This document shows positions 8,100 to 16,882 of a DNA stretch of 64,000 nt, piece by piece. The stretch lies in NCBI RefSeq assembly GCF_022524345.1, contig NZ_JAKWJU010000002.1, forward strand, positions 6,066,001 to 6,130,000, given 5' to 3'. This DNA comes from Streptomyces marispadix (lineage in GTDB: Bacteria > Actinomycetota > Actinomycetes > Streptomycetales > Streptomycetaceae). The position numbers and the translations under genes were made by a program. The notes under the pieces were generated by a model. The model was given only the letters and a program-made list of their open reading frames with translations. It was not told the origin of the DNA and did no database searches. The stretch's first letter is position 1. Each line of letters starts with the position of its first letter.

Positions 8100-9032
8100 A
8101 TGAGGAAGGTGAGCAGTACGAGCAGCGACCGAGGCGGCAGCGACCACGGGGACGGGACGGCCCGTCAGGCCGCACGGCAGCGACAGCCCCAACCACCGCC
8201 CCCCGGCGGCATGCTGTGGGACCTGGCCGGGGAGGTGCGGATGCTGCTGGCGCTGCCCGCCGCCCTCACCATGCAGGTCGCGCACCCCGTCGTCGGCGCC
8301 GGAGTAGACGAGCACTCGGTCTTCCGCACCGACCCGTGGGGGAGGGGCGAGCGCTCACTGACGAGCGTGCAGCTATGGGTCTACGGCGGCGAGGACGCCG
8401 CCCGGGAAGGACGGCGCCTGCGCAGGCTGCACCGCGAGATCCGCGGCGTCGACGCGCACGGCCGCGAGTACCACGCCCTCGACCCCGCCAACTACTCCTG
8501 GGTGCACGCCACCGGCTTCCCCGTCTACCAGCACGCCCAGCGCTACCTCGGGCGCCGCCCGTACACCGAGGACGAGGAGCGGCGGCTGTACGCGGAGTGG
8601 CTTCAGGTGGGCGACGTCCTCGGCCTCCGCGAACGGGACATGCCGCAGACGCTGGAGGAGTTCTGGCCGTACTACCAGCGCGTGCTCGACGAGGAGCTGG
8701 AGAGGAACGCCGTGGTGGAGGAGCTGGTCGCGCCCGGCGCCGCCGTGCCGCCGCCCGACCGAGGTCCCAGGCCCGTCGTCGCGGCGCTGCGGCTGCTGTG
8801 GCCCGTGCTGCGGCCCGCGTTCACGCGGCTGAGGCGGTTCTTCACCATCGGGCTGATGCCGCCCGGCGCACGGGAGGCGATCGGTCTGCCCTGGACACCC
8901 CGTCAGGAGCGGCGGCTGGTGCGGCTGGGGCGGGTGCTCAGCGTGGTGGTGCCGAGGCTGCCGGAGCGAGTGCGGTTCCTGCCGATCGCCTACGAGTCCC
9001 GCAAGGAGTACCGCGCACGGGCGCACGGCTGA
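8100..9032 (+). CDS. MpaB/Lcp-type oxygenase (DUF2236)
   Basis: A 310-residue protein of the ER-bound oxygenase MpaB / latex-clearing-protein fold (DUF2236, PF09995), which binds b-type haem and cleaves or oxidises lipid or isoprenoid-like substrates in studied members. Family marks include QVAHPVVGAGVDEHSVF near residue 60, YSWVHATGFPVYQ near 139 and LPWTPRQERRL near 262. The His in VAHP and in WVHAT are candidate haem-linked residues. I take the ATG at 8100 with GGGAG before it; the frame is open further upstream but the sequence there is not protein-like. It stands alone, divergent from the conservon. The substrate is unknown. Confidence 0.85.
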   Translation: MRKVSSTSSDRGGSDHGDGTARQAARQRQPQPPPPGGMLWDLAGEVRMLLALPAALTMQVAHPVVGAGVDEHSVFRTDPWGRGERSLTSVQLWVYGGEDAAREGRRLRRLHREIRGVDAHGREYHALDPANYSWVHATGFPVYQHAQRYLGRRPYTEDEERRLYAEWLQVGDVLGLRERDMPQTLEEFWPYYQRVLDEELERNAVVEELVAPGAAVPPPDRGPRPVVAALRLLWPVLRPAFTRLRRFFTIGLMPPGAREAIGLPWTPRQERRLVRLGRVLSVVVPRLPERVRFLPIAYESRKEYRARAHG

Positions 9033-9198
9033 CGCGCATCCGTACGCGCGGCGCGGTTCGTACGCGGCGGACGCCGGGGACGCGGCGGGATGCGGGTGAA
9101 TTCACGGCGCCCGCGCACCGGCGGCGGCGTGGCGCAAGCGGCAGGGACGGGCTGCCTCGGCACAGTGACCGGCACCCGAGACCCGACAAGGAGCAGTC

Positions 9199-9984
9199 AT
9201 GCCCGAGGTAACTGAGAGGTACGAGCCCGGCGTTCCCTGCTGGGCCGACCTGATGGTCCCCGACCAGCAGGCGGCCCTCGACTTCTACAAGGATCTCTTC
9301 GGCTGGCAGGGCGAGATCGGGCCGCCGGAAACCGGCGGATACTCGGTCTGCACCCTGCACAAGAAGCCCGTGGCGGGCGTCATGGCCACCAGGGCCCCCG
9401 AGGGGCAGCCGGCCCCGCCGCCCACGTGGACGATGTATCTCGCGACGCAGGACGTCGACGCCGCCGTGCACCGGATCACACAGAACGGCGGGACGGTGGC
9501 GGTCGAGCCCAGGGACGTGATGGACCTGGGACGGATGGCCGTCGCGAAGGACCCCACGGGAGCGGTCTTCGGCCTGTGGCAGTCGAAGGAGTTCACCGGC
9601 GCACAGGTCGTCAACGAGCACGGTGCCGTCATCTGGACCGAACTCAACACCTCCGACCTGGACGCCGCCGCGTCCTTCTACCGTGCGCTGGGCATCGAGA
9701 CCTCGCCGATGGAGGGCGCGCCCGGCTATCAGGCGCTGTCCGTCGGCGGCCGAACCGTCGGCGGCATGCAGGGACTTGAGAACTCGCCGCCCGGAGCGCC
9801 CTCGCACTGGATCACCTACTTCGCGATCGACGACACCGACAGCGCGGTCGACGCCCTCACCAGGAGGGACGGCTCCGTGCTGGTGCCGCCGTTCGACATG
9901 ATGGCGGGACGGATGGCCGTCGTTCAGGACCCGCAGGGCGCTACCTTCGCGCTCATCAAGCCCGTGCCGATGCAGAACGCCTGA
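9199..9984 (+). CDS. VOC family protein with two glyoxalase-like domains
   Basis: A cytoplasmic protein of 261 residues with two tandem vicinal-oxygen-chelate modules (about 10-125 and 140-258). Each contains the typical LDFYKDLFGW / ASFYRALGIE helix and DPTGAVFGLW / DPQGATFALI strand. It resembles the mycobacterial CFP30B antigen group and the SgaA-like hydroxylase label often given to Streptomyces members. Metal-ligand positions are not obvious, so catalysis is uncertain. The start ATG has AGGAG six bases upstream. It is a single gene followed by a strong terminator. Confidence 0.85.
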   Translation: MPEVTERYEPGVPCWADLMVPDQQAALDFYKDLFGWQGEIGPPETGGYSVCTLHKKPVAGVMATRAPEGQPAPPPTWTMYLATQDVDAAVHRITQNGGTVAVEPRDVMDLGRMAVAKDPTGAVFGLWQSKEFTGAQVVNEHGAVIWTELNTSDLDAAASFYRALGIETSPMEGAPGYQALSVGGRTVGGMQGLENSPPGAPSHWITYFAIDDTDSAVDALTRRDGSVLVPPFDMMAGRMAVVQDPQGATFALIKPVPMQNA

Positions 9985-10025
9985 ACCCCTACGGCGAGAG
10001 CCCCGCAGGCAGGCCCGTGGAGGCG

Positions 10026-10071
10026 AAGGCCCGGTCCCCGTCGGCGAATCGGCCGACGGAGACCGGGCCTT
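10026..10071. terminator. Bidirectional terminator
   Basis: A 20-bp stem with one mismatch (arms 10026-10045 and 10052-10071) closes a 6-nt loop; AAGGCCCGG starts and CCGGGCCTT ends it, with TTTT on the plus side and AAAA-like context on the other. It sits between the convergent VOC and peptidase genes. Confidence 0.85.
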
Positions 10072-10173
10072 TTGCATCGCGGCCGGGTGCGGCGCGGCGT
10101 TACCGACGACGCGGCGCCACCGGACACCGGTCCTCGGTCTCGGCGGCGCAGCTCGCGGCACCCGCTCAGTGGC

Positions 10174-11676
10174 TCAGCGCCGGTGCGCCCCGTGCACGGC
10201 CTGGATCTCCTCCCATGACTCCGGGCGCTTGCGCTCGTCGCTCCCCGCGTCCTGCCGCTCGCCCCCGAGCGCCGCCTTCGACGGCTTGGCGGGCGTACGC
10301 AGCCAGGTGTCGAAGAGCGAGGAGAGCGACTTGCCCGAGACCTTCTCCGCGTACTTCTCGAACTCCTCCACGCGGGCGTTGCCGCCCCGGTGCTCGGTCG
10401 GCCAGCCCTTGAGGATCTTGAAAAAGCTCTTGTCGCCGATCTTGTTCCGCAGTGCCTGGAGCGCCATCGCGCCACGGTCGTAGACGGCGTCGTGGAACTG
10501 GTTCTTCGCGCCCGGGTCGGCGGGCTTGACCTTCCAGAACTCGTCGCCGGCCGGGTGGGAGCCGTAGACCTCGTCGGCGATCTCCTGCGCCGTGCCGTCG
10601 CCCTCCTTCTCCGACCACAGCCACGAGGCGTACGAGGCGAAGCCCTCGTTCAGCCAGATGTCGCGCCACCTGCGCACCGAGACGCTGTCCCCGTACCACT
10701 GGTGAGCCAGCTCGTGGACGACGACGGAGACGTCCGTGCCCCGCTTGAAGCGCTCGTTGCCGTAGAAGGGCCGCGTCTGCGTCTCCAGTGCGAAGCCCTC
10801 ACCCGTCGCAGGCACATAGCCGCCGACCGAACTGAAGGGGTAGTCGCCGAAGACGGTCTGGAGCCAGTCGGTGATCTCGGCGGTGCGCTCGACGCTCGCG
10901 CGAGCGGAGCCGTCCTCGTCGCCGAGTCTCCTGCTGTAGGCGTTGACGACGGGAATGCCGCTGTCCGTACGGCTCTTGGTGACGTCGAACTTGCCCACCG
11001 CCAGCGTCGCCAGATACGTCGTCTGCGGCTGTGCGGAGCGCCAGCTCGAACGGACCCAGCCCTTCCCCGCCGGACCCTTGGAGACGCGGTCGCCGTTGCT
11101 GATGGTCTCGTAGCCCTCCGGCACGGTGACGGCGATGTCGTAGGTCGCCTTGTCGCTCGGGTGGTCGTTGCTGGGGAACCACCACCAGGCGGCCTCGGGC
11201 TCGTTCGCGGCGACCCCGCCGTCGGGGGTGCGGTGCCAGGAGGTGTAGCCGTCGACCTCGACCTCGGAGGGGACGCCGGAGTAGCGCACGACGACGCTGA
11301 AGTGCTCGCCCTCGGTGAGGGGCTTCGCGGGGGTGATCTCCAGTTCGTGCGCGCCGGAGGTCGCCGTCTTCGCCTTGCGGCCGTTGACCCGCACCTCCTC
11401 GACGTCGAGCGCGAAGTCCAGGTTGAAGCGGCTCAGGTCCTTAGTCGCCTTGGCGAGCACGGTGGCCGTGCCGCTCAACTCATCGGTCTTCGGGCGGTAT
11501 TTCAGGCCCAGGTCGTAGTGGGAGACGTCGTAGCCGCCGTTGCCGTAGTCCGGGTAGTAGGAGTCGCCCGCTCCTGGAGCGCCGGGCTCCGGCCCCGCGC
11601 CTGTGGCCGACGCCGGGGTGACGGTGAGCGCGAGTGCGGCCACCACCGCGCCCGTGACGATGAGTCTGTGACGCAC
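10174..11676 (-). CDS. Secreted M1 family metallopeptidase
   Basis: A zinc aminopeptidase-like enzyme, exported. A Sec signal (RLIVTGAVVAALALTVTPASA) is followed by a Gly/Pro-rich start of the mature chain and the M1 beta-domain. The zinc site HELAHQW is followed by NEGFASYASW, which supplies the third ligand; a FALETQ run takes the place of the GAMEN exopeptidase loop. At 500 residues it lacks the C-terminal helical domain of full-length aminopeptidase N. I use GTG at 11676, which has GGAGG four bases upstream and gives a clean signal peptide. It is monocistronic and convergent with the VOC gene. Confidence 0.9.
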   Translation of the reverse strand: MRHRLIVTGAVVAALALTVTPASATGAGPEPGAPGAGDSYYPDYGNGGYDVSHYDLGLKYRPKTDELSGTATVLAKATKDLSRFNLDFALDVEEVRVNGRKAKTATSGAHELEITPAKPLTEGEHFSVVVRYSGVPSEVEVDGYTSWHRTPDGGVAANEPEAAWWWFPSNDHPSDKATYDIAVTVPEGYETISNGDRVSKGPAGKGWVRSSWRSAQPQTTYLATLAVGKFDVTKSRTDSGIPVVNAYSRRLGDEDGSARASVERTAEITDWLQTVFGDYPFSSVGGYVPATGEGFALETQTRPFYGNERFKRGTDVSVVVHELAHQWYGDSVSVRRWRDIWLNEGFASYASWLWSEKEGDGTAQEIADEVYGSHPAGDEFWKVKPADPGAKNQFHDAVYDRGAMALQALRNKIGDKSFFKILKGWPTEHRGGNARVEEFEKYAEKVSGKSLSSLFDTWLRTPAKPSKAALGGERQDAGSDERKRPESWEEIQAVHGAHRR

Positions 11677-11809
11677 GAGTCCTCCAACTCCTCTGCGGCA
11701 ACGCCGAGATGTGCGATGTGACCCGATCGAGGGTATGTACTCCGCTCCCCGCCGGGATCGCAATCGTATGCATCTACATCTGAATGACATGCGCCCGGCA
11801 TCCCCCGTC

Positions 11810-11888
11810 GTACGCGATCTCCGTACGCGTCTCCGTGCGCGTCTGAGTACCCGTCTGCCTACGCGTCCGGGTACGCGGCGTACGCGAC
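11810..11888. repeat. 12-bp tandem repeat around GTACGCGTCTCC
   Basis: About six imperfect copies of GTACGCGTCTCC lie between the peptidase promoter region and the end of the flavoprotein gene. The central four copies keep a strict 12-bp period. It is non-coding. Confidence 0.6.
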
Positions 11889-11902
11889 GCCCTCGGGCGC
11901 GC

Positions 11903-12817
11903 TCAGTCGCGGCGTGCGGCGTCCAGCAGACGCACGGCCTCCAGCGCACAGCCCCAGGAGACCGTGACGCCCCCGCCGCCGTGACCGTAGTTGTGCACGC
12001 ACAGCGCGCCGTCCGGCAGCCTCTCCGCCTCCAGCCGCACCCGCGGCCTGAACGGCCGCAGCCCCACCCGCACTTCGAGGATGCGCGCCTCCGCGAGCGC
12101 CGGGTGCACCCGGGCGCAGCGCTCCACGATCGCCCGTGTCACGGCCGGATCGGGGGCGGTGTCCTCCGCGTCCTCGTCGGCGGTGCCGCCGAGGAGGAGA
12201 CCGTAGGGCTGAGGCAGTACGTAGGCGGTCTCGGCGGCTCCGGCCTCCGACGACAGATACCACTCGTCGACGCCGGGGTTCTCCACGACCACTATCTGGC
12301 CGCGCACGGCCCGCATTCCGCGGTCCCCGGCGAGTTCACGCGCACCGAGCCCCGCGCAGTCGAAGACCACCGGCGCCCGCGCCGACGCCTCCGCCAGCGA
12401 CTCCGCCGAACGCTGCTCCCAGCGCCCGCCCGCGGCGGTCAACCGGCGCCGCAGATAAGGGAGATACCTCAGCATGTCCGCGATCGGAGTGCGCGGCGGC
12501 GACCCGATGAGCCGAAGCCACCGCTCCGGCACCGACGCCGAAGCGCCGTCCTCCAGCCTGCCTCGCACCAGACGCACCCCGGTCAGCTCCGGCTGCTCCG
12601 CGAGCCAGGCGAAATGGCGGAACGAACGCTCCGCCCACTCCAGCGCCTTCTGCTGCGGCTCGACGCGGTACGGCCAGCACAGTCCCCCGGAGACACCGGA
12701 CGCCGTCTCACGGTCGCGGTCGCGGCTCCAGACCGTCACGTCCATGCCGCGCTCCGCGAGGAGCACCGCCGTCGTCAGTCCGCTCACCCCGCCGCCCACG
12801 ACGATCACTTCGTCCAT
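11903..12817 (-). CDS. D-amino-acid-oxidase-like FAD oxidoreductase
   Basis: A 304-residue flavoprotein of the DAO family. The N-terminal FAD-binding motif is VIVVGGGVSGLTTAVLL and the C-terminal one is HNYGHGGGGVTVSWGCA, both characteristic of D-amino-acid oxidases. Active-site equivalents (a YVLPQPYGLLLGGT strand and the Arg of VGLRPFRPRVRLE) are present. It would oxidatively deaminate a D-amino acid to an imino acid with H2O2 release. It is divergent from the large helical-repeat gene, with 160 bp between the starts. The specific substrate is unknown. Confidence 0.88.
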   Translation of the reverse strand: MDEVIVVGGGVSGLTTAVLLAERGMDVTVWSRDRDRETASGVSGGLCWPYRVEPQQKALEWAERSFRHFAWLAEQPELTGVRLVRGRLEDGASASVPERWLRLIGSPPRTPIADMLRYLPYLRRRLTAAGGRWEQRSAESLAEASARAPVVFDCAGLGARELAGDRGMRAVRGQIVVVENPGVDEWYLSSEAGAAETAYVLPQPYGLLLGGTADEDAEDTAPDPAVTRAIVERCARVHPALAEARILEVRVGLRPFRPRVRLEAERLPDGALCVHNYGHGGGGVTVSWGCALEAVRLLDAARRD

Positions 12818-12977
12818 GGGGCGACGTTAACGCGGGCGGCCGAGCGGGCAGCGTTCAACCCTTGGAGATGTCCAGCGGGGCGCCGGTGCACACGAAGCAG
12901 CCGCAAAACACTCACGTCCTGCACATTCCTTTGAAGAACTCTTACCCGGCGCACATGCAGCGGGCAGAATCCCGACC

Positions 12978-15900
12978 ATGTCCCGTGCAGCCGCCACCGA
13001 ACTTCTCGACACCCTCGAGCCGCTCGCGTACCCGCAGCGCACCAGGCAGATCGCCGCCCGCGCGAGCGCCGCCGACGGCGACGAACTGACGGGTCTTCTC
13101 GAGGGCCTCGAGGAGTACGGGATGTACGGCCGCAGGGTCGCCGTGATCGTCGCGTGCGCGGCGCAGGCCACGGTCTATCTCTCCGCCCGGCTCGCACACC
13201 CCGACCCGTACATCCGCGGCCACGCCCAACGGGCCGCCATCGCCCGCTCGTCCGGCATCAGCGACGACGCGCTGTGGGTTGCGCTGCACGACGCGCCCTC
13301 GGCGGTACGGGCCCAGCTCACCCGCACCATCGTCCGTGGGCGGCGCACACAGCTCGCGGACGGACTCATCGACGCCGTACGGGTCCGCTGGGGAGACGAC
13401 GAGGCCGCACGTCTGCTGCCCGGATGCGGACCGGAGACGGTGGCCCGTCTGCTGCCGGAACTCTTCCACGCCGTCACGGCCTGGACCTCGCTCGCCACCC
13501 GCCACCCCGACGTCCTGCTCGCGGAGGCGGGACGGCAGTTGGACGGTCTGCCGCACGTGCTGCGCGAGCAGTGGTGGCAGCGGTACGGAGCGGGCGTCGC
13601 ACGCACCGCGGGCGACCGGCCGAGGCGCGTACTGGACCTGCTGGAGCAGTACCGCGAAGGCGGCCTGCTCACACCGGAGTTCAAGCCCCGTCTGGTGCCG
13701 CTCGTCGCCGCCGACGCGGCCCGTACGCTGCGGCTGCTGCTGCGTCCCGGGCAGGTCGCCGAGCTGCGCCGGCAGGGCCTGCCCGCGCCGGTGCTTCGGC
13801 GGCTCGTGGACGCGGACCCGCCCGAACTGGAGGACCTGGGCCGGGTGCTGAGCGGCTACCCGGAACGCTTCGCCGAACTGCTGCACGCCCTCCCGCCTGG
13901 TCAGCGCGCCGACTTCTACGACGCTGTCACCGACGCCGAGGCACGTGCACACGGGGCACTCCACGAGGACGTGCTCGAAGCGCTGCCGCACGACCGCCGC
14001 GAGGAGGAAGCCCGGCGGATGGTGCAGCAGGCACGCAGACGCGGGGCGCACTGGTCCAAGGTGCTGGCCGCCCAGGCACATCTGCCCGACGAGTCCGCCT
14101 ACGCCGAGCTGACCGCCGCCACCCGCCGCCCCTCGCCCGAGGACCGGGCCTGCGCCTGGCCGATGCTCGTCCGCCAGGCCGCGCACACCGCGGAGCGCCA
14201 CGGCGGCAACCGCTCGGTCGTGACCGCCCTGATCGCCGACATGGCACGGCTGCGCGAGGAGCACGAGTCCGTACGGGCGGCGGCGCTGGGCGCGTTGGCG
14301 GACATACCGGCCCGGCTCTTCGAGGACGAGGCCGTCGACCACCTCGACCGTGTCGCCGGTGACGCGCTGCGGGCCACGGGCTCCACGCACGACAGCCGGG
14401 CCGCGCTGGGACGCCTCGCCCGCTCGCTGCTGCGCGAACACGTCGCACACAGCGGACAGGGCCTCACCGGCTGGGCGTTGCGCACCGTCGTACGGCTGTC
14501 CGGCAACACCGACGACGCCGACCTCGGACGGCTGGACCGCAGACTGCCGCACGGCCAGGAGCACGCCGTGCACGAGGCGCTGCGCTACTGGCTGGAGGCG
14601 GGAGCCGAGAACGACGACCACGGGCTGACGTTCGCACTGGCCCGTGCCGTCGGCAGGCGTGCCGTCGGCATGCCGGAGTTGCAGCAACTGCTGTGGCAGG
14701 CCGTGCAGTTCGGCACCGAGGCCACCGCGCGCACCGCCGTGGAACTGTGGATGGACAACCCGGCCACCCGAGGCGAGAGGGCGGAGCGGGTGCTGGCCGT
14801 GGACGCCTCGGCGGCCCTGCTGCCCAGCGTGTCGCGGACCATCACGATGCGGCGCACGGACCTGCTCGACCCCGTACTGGACGCCACCCCGCCCTACGGC
14901 CGCTTCCTCAGCAAGGAGAGCCGCCGCCCGCACCCGCCCGTGGGTCCGTGGACCGCGCGCTGGCTGCCGCGACAGCAGCGCGCCGCGGCCAAGCTGCTGG
15001 CGCAGGAGGCCGACGACGACGCCAACGCGATGGACGTGCGCCGCGAGGCACTGCGACGGCTTGCCTCCATACCCGGCGAGGGCGCGAGGGAGTTGCGCCT
15101 GTGGGCCAACGACCCCGTCGAGGACGAGTCGGAGCTGGCGGACACCGCGCTGGCGGCGACGGTGCGTACCGAACGGCCGGAAGAGGCGATGCCGTTACTG
15201 CTGGAGCACGCCCGCGACGGGCGCGCTCGCATCGCCGTACCCGCGCTGGCACGTGCGTTCCGGTACACCGACCCCTGGCGGCTGTCCGACGTACTGCACC
15301 GTCTGCTGCCGGCGGCGACGGCGAAGTCACCGGAGAGCGCGTCGCGTTCACACCCCCCGGCGTCGGCAGCAGCGTCGGCGCCCCAGCCGTCCGCGTCCTC
15401 TGCCGGGTCCTCTCCGGCATCCTCTGCCGCGTCTGCCGCGTCCCAGGGGGCGTCCGCGCAGGACGAGACCGCCGGCGCCGCCGCCTCGCTCACCATGCGC
15501 AAGGCGATGGTGCGGCTGGCCGCGGACTGCCTGCCGCTCGCCGAGGCGGCCGAACTCCTGCTGAACGTCTACTCGTTCCCCAGCCAGCACACCGACGTCA
15601 AGGCGGTCTGCGTCGCGTGCGCACCCGGACTGCTCGACGACGACCGGGCGTGGGAGATCGTCGAATCGGCCGCGCAGGGAGTGCCCGCCCTGCGCCACGC
15701 ACTGCTGCGCGCACACCCCCTCGCACTGCCCGAGCGGCACCGCGAACGGTACGCGCGGCTGATCACCGGCCTGTGCCACGCCGACGACCGTGGCATCACC
15801 GAGGCCGTCTACCAGCGGCTGCCCGACTGGGCGCTGTGGGCCCCGGACGCACCGGCCGTGCTCTCGACCGCCGTCACCGACCTCGGCAACCGAGGCACGT

Positions 15901-16544
15901 GGCGGCAGGCCGCCGAGAGCCTCGTCGAGCTGGTCATCGCCCTGCCCAACACCGGCCGCACCCTCGAACAGGTGCTGTCCGGGCTGATCGCCGCGGATTC
16001 CGCACCCGACACCCCCGACGCCCGAGCCGACCGCGACCGCCCGGCGAGACGGCGCGTGGAGCACATCGCGCTCACCCTCGGCGAGCAGGCACGCCGCAGG
16101 CCACTCGCCAGGCGGCACGCCGGACGCACCGGCGTACTCCTCGCCCAGTACGAGGAGTTCGTGCCGGTCGCGGCGCGGCTGCTCTGCTCCGCGGTGACGC
16201 TGGAGAACGACGCCGAGACGCTCGGCAGGCAGATGCGCGGAATCGCGGGGCTGCACGTCGGCAGGCCCGGCCTGGCCTGGCGCACGGCGGGCGAGCTGCG
16301 CCGCTGCCTGCCCGCCGTCCACCGCCCCGCGGAGACCCGCGAGCGGGTGCTGCCCGTCGCAAAGGAGCTCGCCGACGACGGCGGTACGGCCGCGGGCCTG
16401 CTGGCCGTGACGCTGGCGGCGGCCGTCAACCCGGCGAGCGGCTGGCCTGAGCCATGGCGTGAACTCCTGCGCGCGATACGCCGCCACGACGAGCCCGACG
16501 TGCGGGCCGCGGCGCTGGAACTGGCGACCGACGCGGGGGAGTGA
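12978..16544 (+). CDS. 1188-residue HEAT-like helical-repeat protein, unknown function
   Basis: I do not recognise a named family. The chain is almost wholly amphipathic helices of HEAT/Armadillo style, with repeated motifs such as DPYIRGHAQRAA, VRAAALGALADIP and VRREALRRLASIP. No transmembrane segment, signal peptide, P-loop or catalytic motif is visible. Residues about 784-831 are a Ser/Ala/Pro linker that splits the solenoid in two. It is probably a cytoplasmic scaffold. Codon 740 is TTA (15195-15197), implying bldA-dependent translation. The ATG at 12978 lacks a strong ribosome site. It stands alone and ends at a strong hairpin. Antisense frames over it are GC artefacts. Confidence 0.85.
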   Translation: MSRAAATELLDTLEPLAYPQRTRQIAARASAADGDELTGLLEGLEEYGMYGRRVAVIVACAAQATVYLSARLAHPDPYIRGHAQRAAIARSSGISDDALWVALHDAPSAVRAQLTRTIVRGRRTQLADGLIDAVRVRWGDDEAARLLPGCGPETVARLLPELFHAVTAWTSLATRHPDVLLAEAGRQLDGLPHVLREQWWQRYGAGVARTAGDRPRRVLDLLEQYREGGLLTPEFKPRLVPLVAADAARTLRLLLRPGQVAELRRQGLPAPVLRRLVDADPPELEDLGRVLSGYPERFAELLHALPPGQRADFYDAVTDAEARAHGALHEDVLEALPHDRREEEARRMVQQARRRGAHWSKVLAAQAHLPDESAYAELTAATRRPSPEDRACAWPMLVRQAAHTAERHGGNRSVVTALIADMARLREEHESVRAAALGALADIPARLFEDEAVDHLDRVAGDALRATGSTHDSRAALGRLARSLLREHVAHSGQGLTGWALRTVVRLSGNTDDADLGRLDRRLPHGQEHAVHEALRYWLEAGAENDDHGLTFALARAVGRRAVGMPELQQLLWQAVQFGTEATARTAVELWMDNPATRGERAERVLAVDASAALLPSVSRTITMRRTDLLDPVLDATPPYGRFLSKESRRPHPPVGPWTARWLPRQQRAAAKLLAQEADDDANAMDVRREALRRLASIPGEGARELRLWANDPVEDESELADTALAATVRTERPEEAMPLLLEHARDGRARIAVPALARAFRYTDPWRLSDVLHRLLPAATAKSPESASRSHPPASAAASAPQPSASSAGSSPASSAASAASQGASAQDETAGAAASLTMRKAMVRLAADCLPLAEAAELLLNVYSFPSQHTDVKAVCVACAPGLLDDDRAWEIVESAAQGVPALRHALLRAHPLALPERHRERYARLITGLCHADDRGITEAVYQRLPDWALWAPDAPAVLSTAVTDLGNRGTWRQAAESLVELVIALPNTGRTLEQVLSGLIAADSAPDTPDARADRDRPARRRVEHIALTLGEQARRRPLARRHAGRTGVLLAQYEEFVPVAARLLCSAVTLENDAETLGRQMRGIAGLHVGRPGLAWRTAGELRRCLPAVHRPAETRERVLPVAKELADDGGTAAGLLAVTLAAAVNPASGWPEPWRELLRAIRRHDEPDVRAAALELATDAGE

Positions 16545-16594
16545 CCCGGGAAGGGTAGGCGGCGCAACGGCCGAGGTGCTGCGGTCCTGCGCCC

Positions 16595-16732
16595 CCGAGC
16601 CTGAACTCGCGTCCGTGTGCGTCCGGTCGACGGTGGCGGCTCCGCGCGGCGGTTGCGGCTTGCGCTCACCGAGCCTGAACTCGCGTCCGTGTGCGTCTGG
16701 TTGACGGTGGCGGCTCCGCGCGGCGGTTGCGG
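16595..16732. repeat. 64-bp direct repeat, two copies
   Basis: Copies at 16595-16658 and 16669-16732 differ by two C/T changes and are separated by 10 bases (74-bp period). They fill most of the 338-bp convergent gap after the helical-repeat gene. No coding capacity is evident; each copy contains CGCGCGGCGGTTGCGG, which could fold weakly. Confidence 0.85.
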
Positions 16733-16791
16733 GCGTGCGCCGCCGTACCGAGCAGCCGGACGGCCTCCGCCACCACGCGTCAGACGAGCAA

Positions 16792-16827
16792 GCGGGCGGA
16801 CCGCTCCCGCCGGAGCCGTCCGCCCGC
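16792..16827. terminator. Bidirectional hairpin terminator
   Basis: GCGGGCGGAC (16792-16801) pairs with GTCCGCCCGC (16818-16827), and an inner GCTCC/GGAGC stem is separated by a C-C mismatch around a CGCC loop. It lies between the convergent helical-repeat and tex genes. Confidence 0.75.
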
Positions 16828-16882
16828 CGTGTGCCCGTTCATGTGCGCGGCACGTCGCCGCCCTGACCGGACGGCCGGTCCC

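Noticed and set aside
12942..14933. A 663-codon antisense frame over the helical-repeat gene
   Set aside because: No start signal and a composition typical of the complement of a GC-rich gene.
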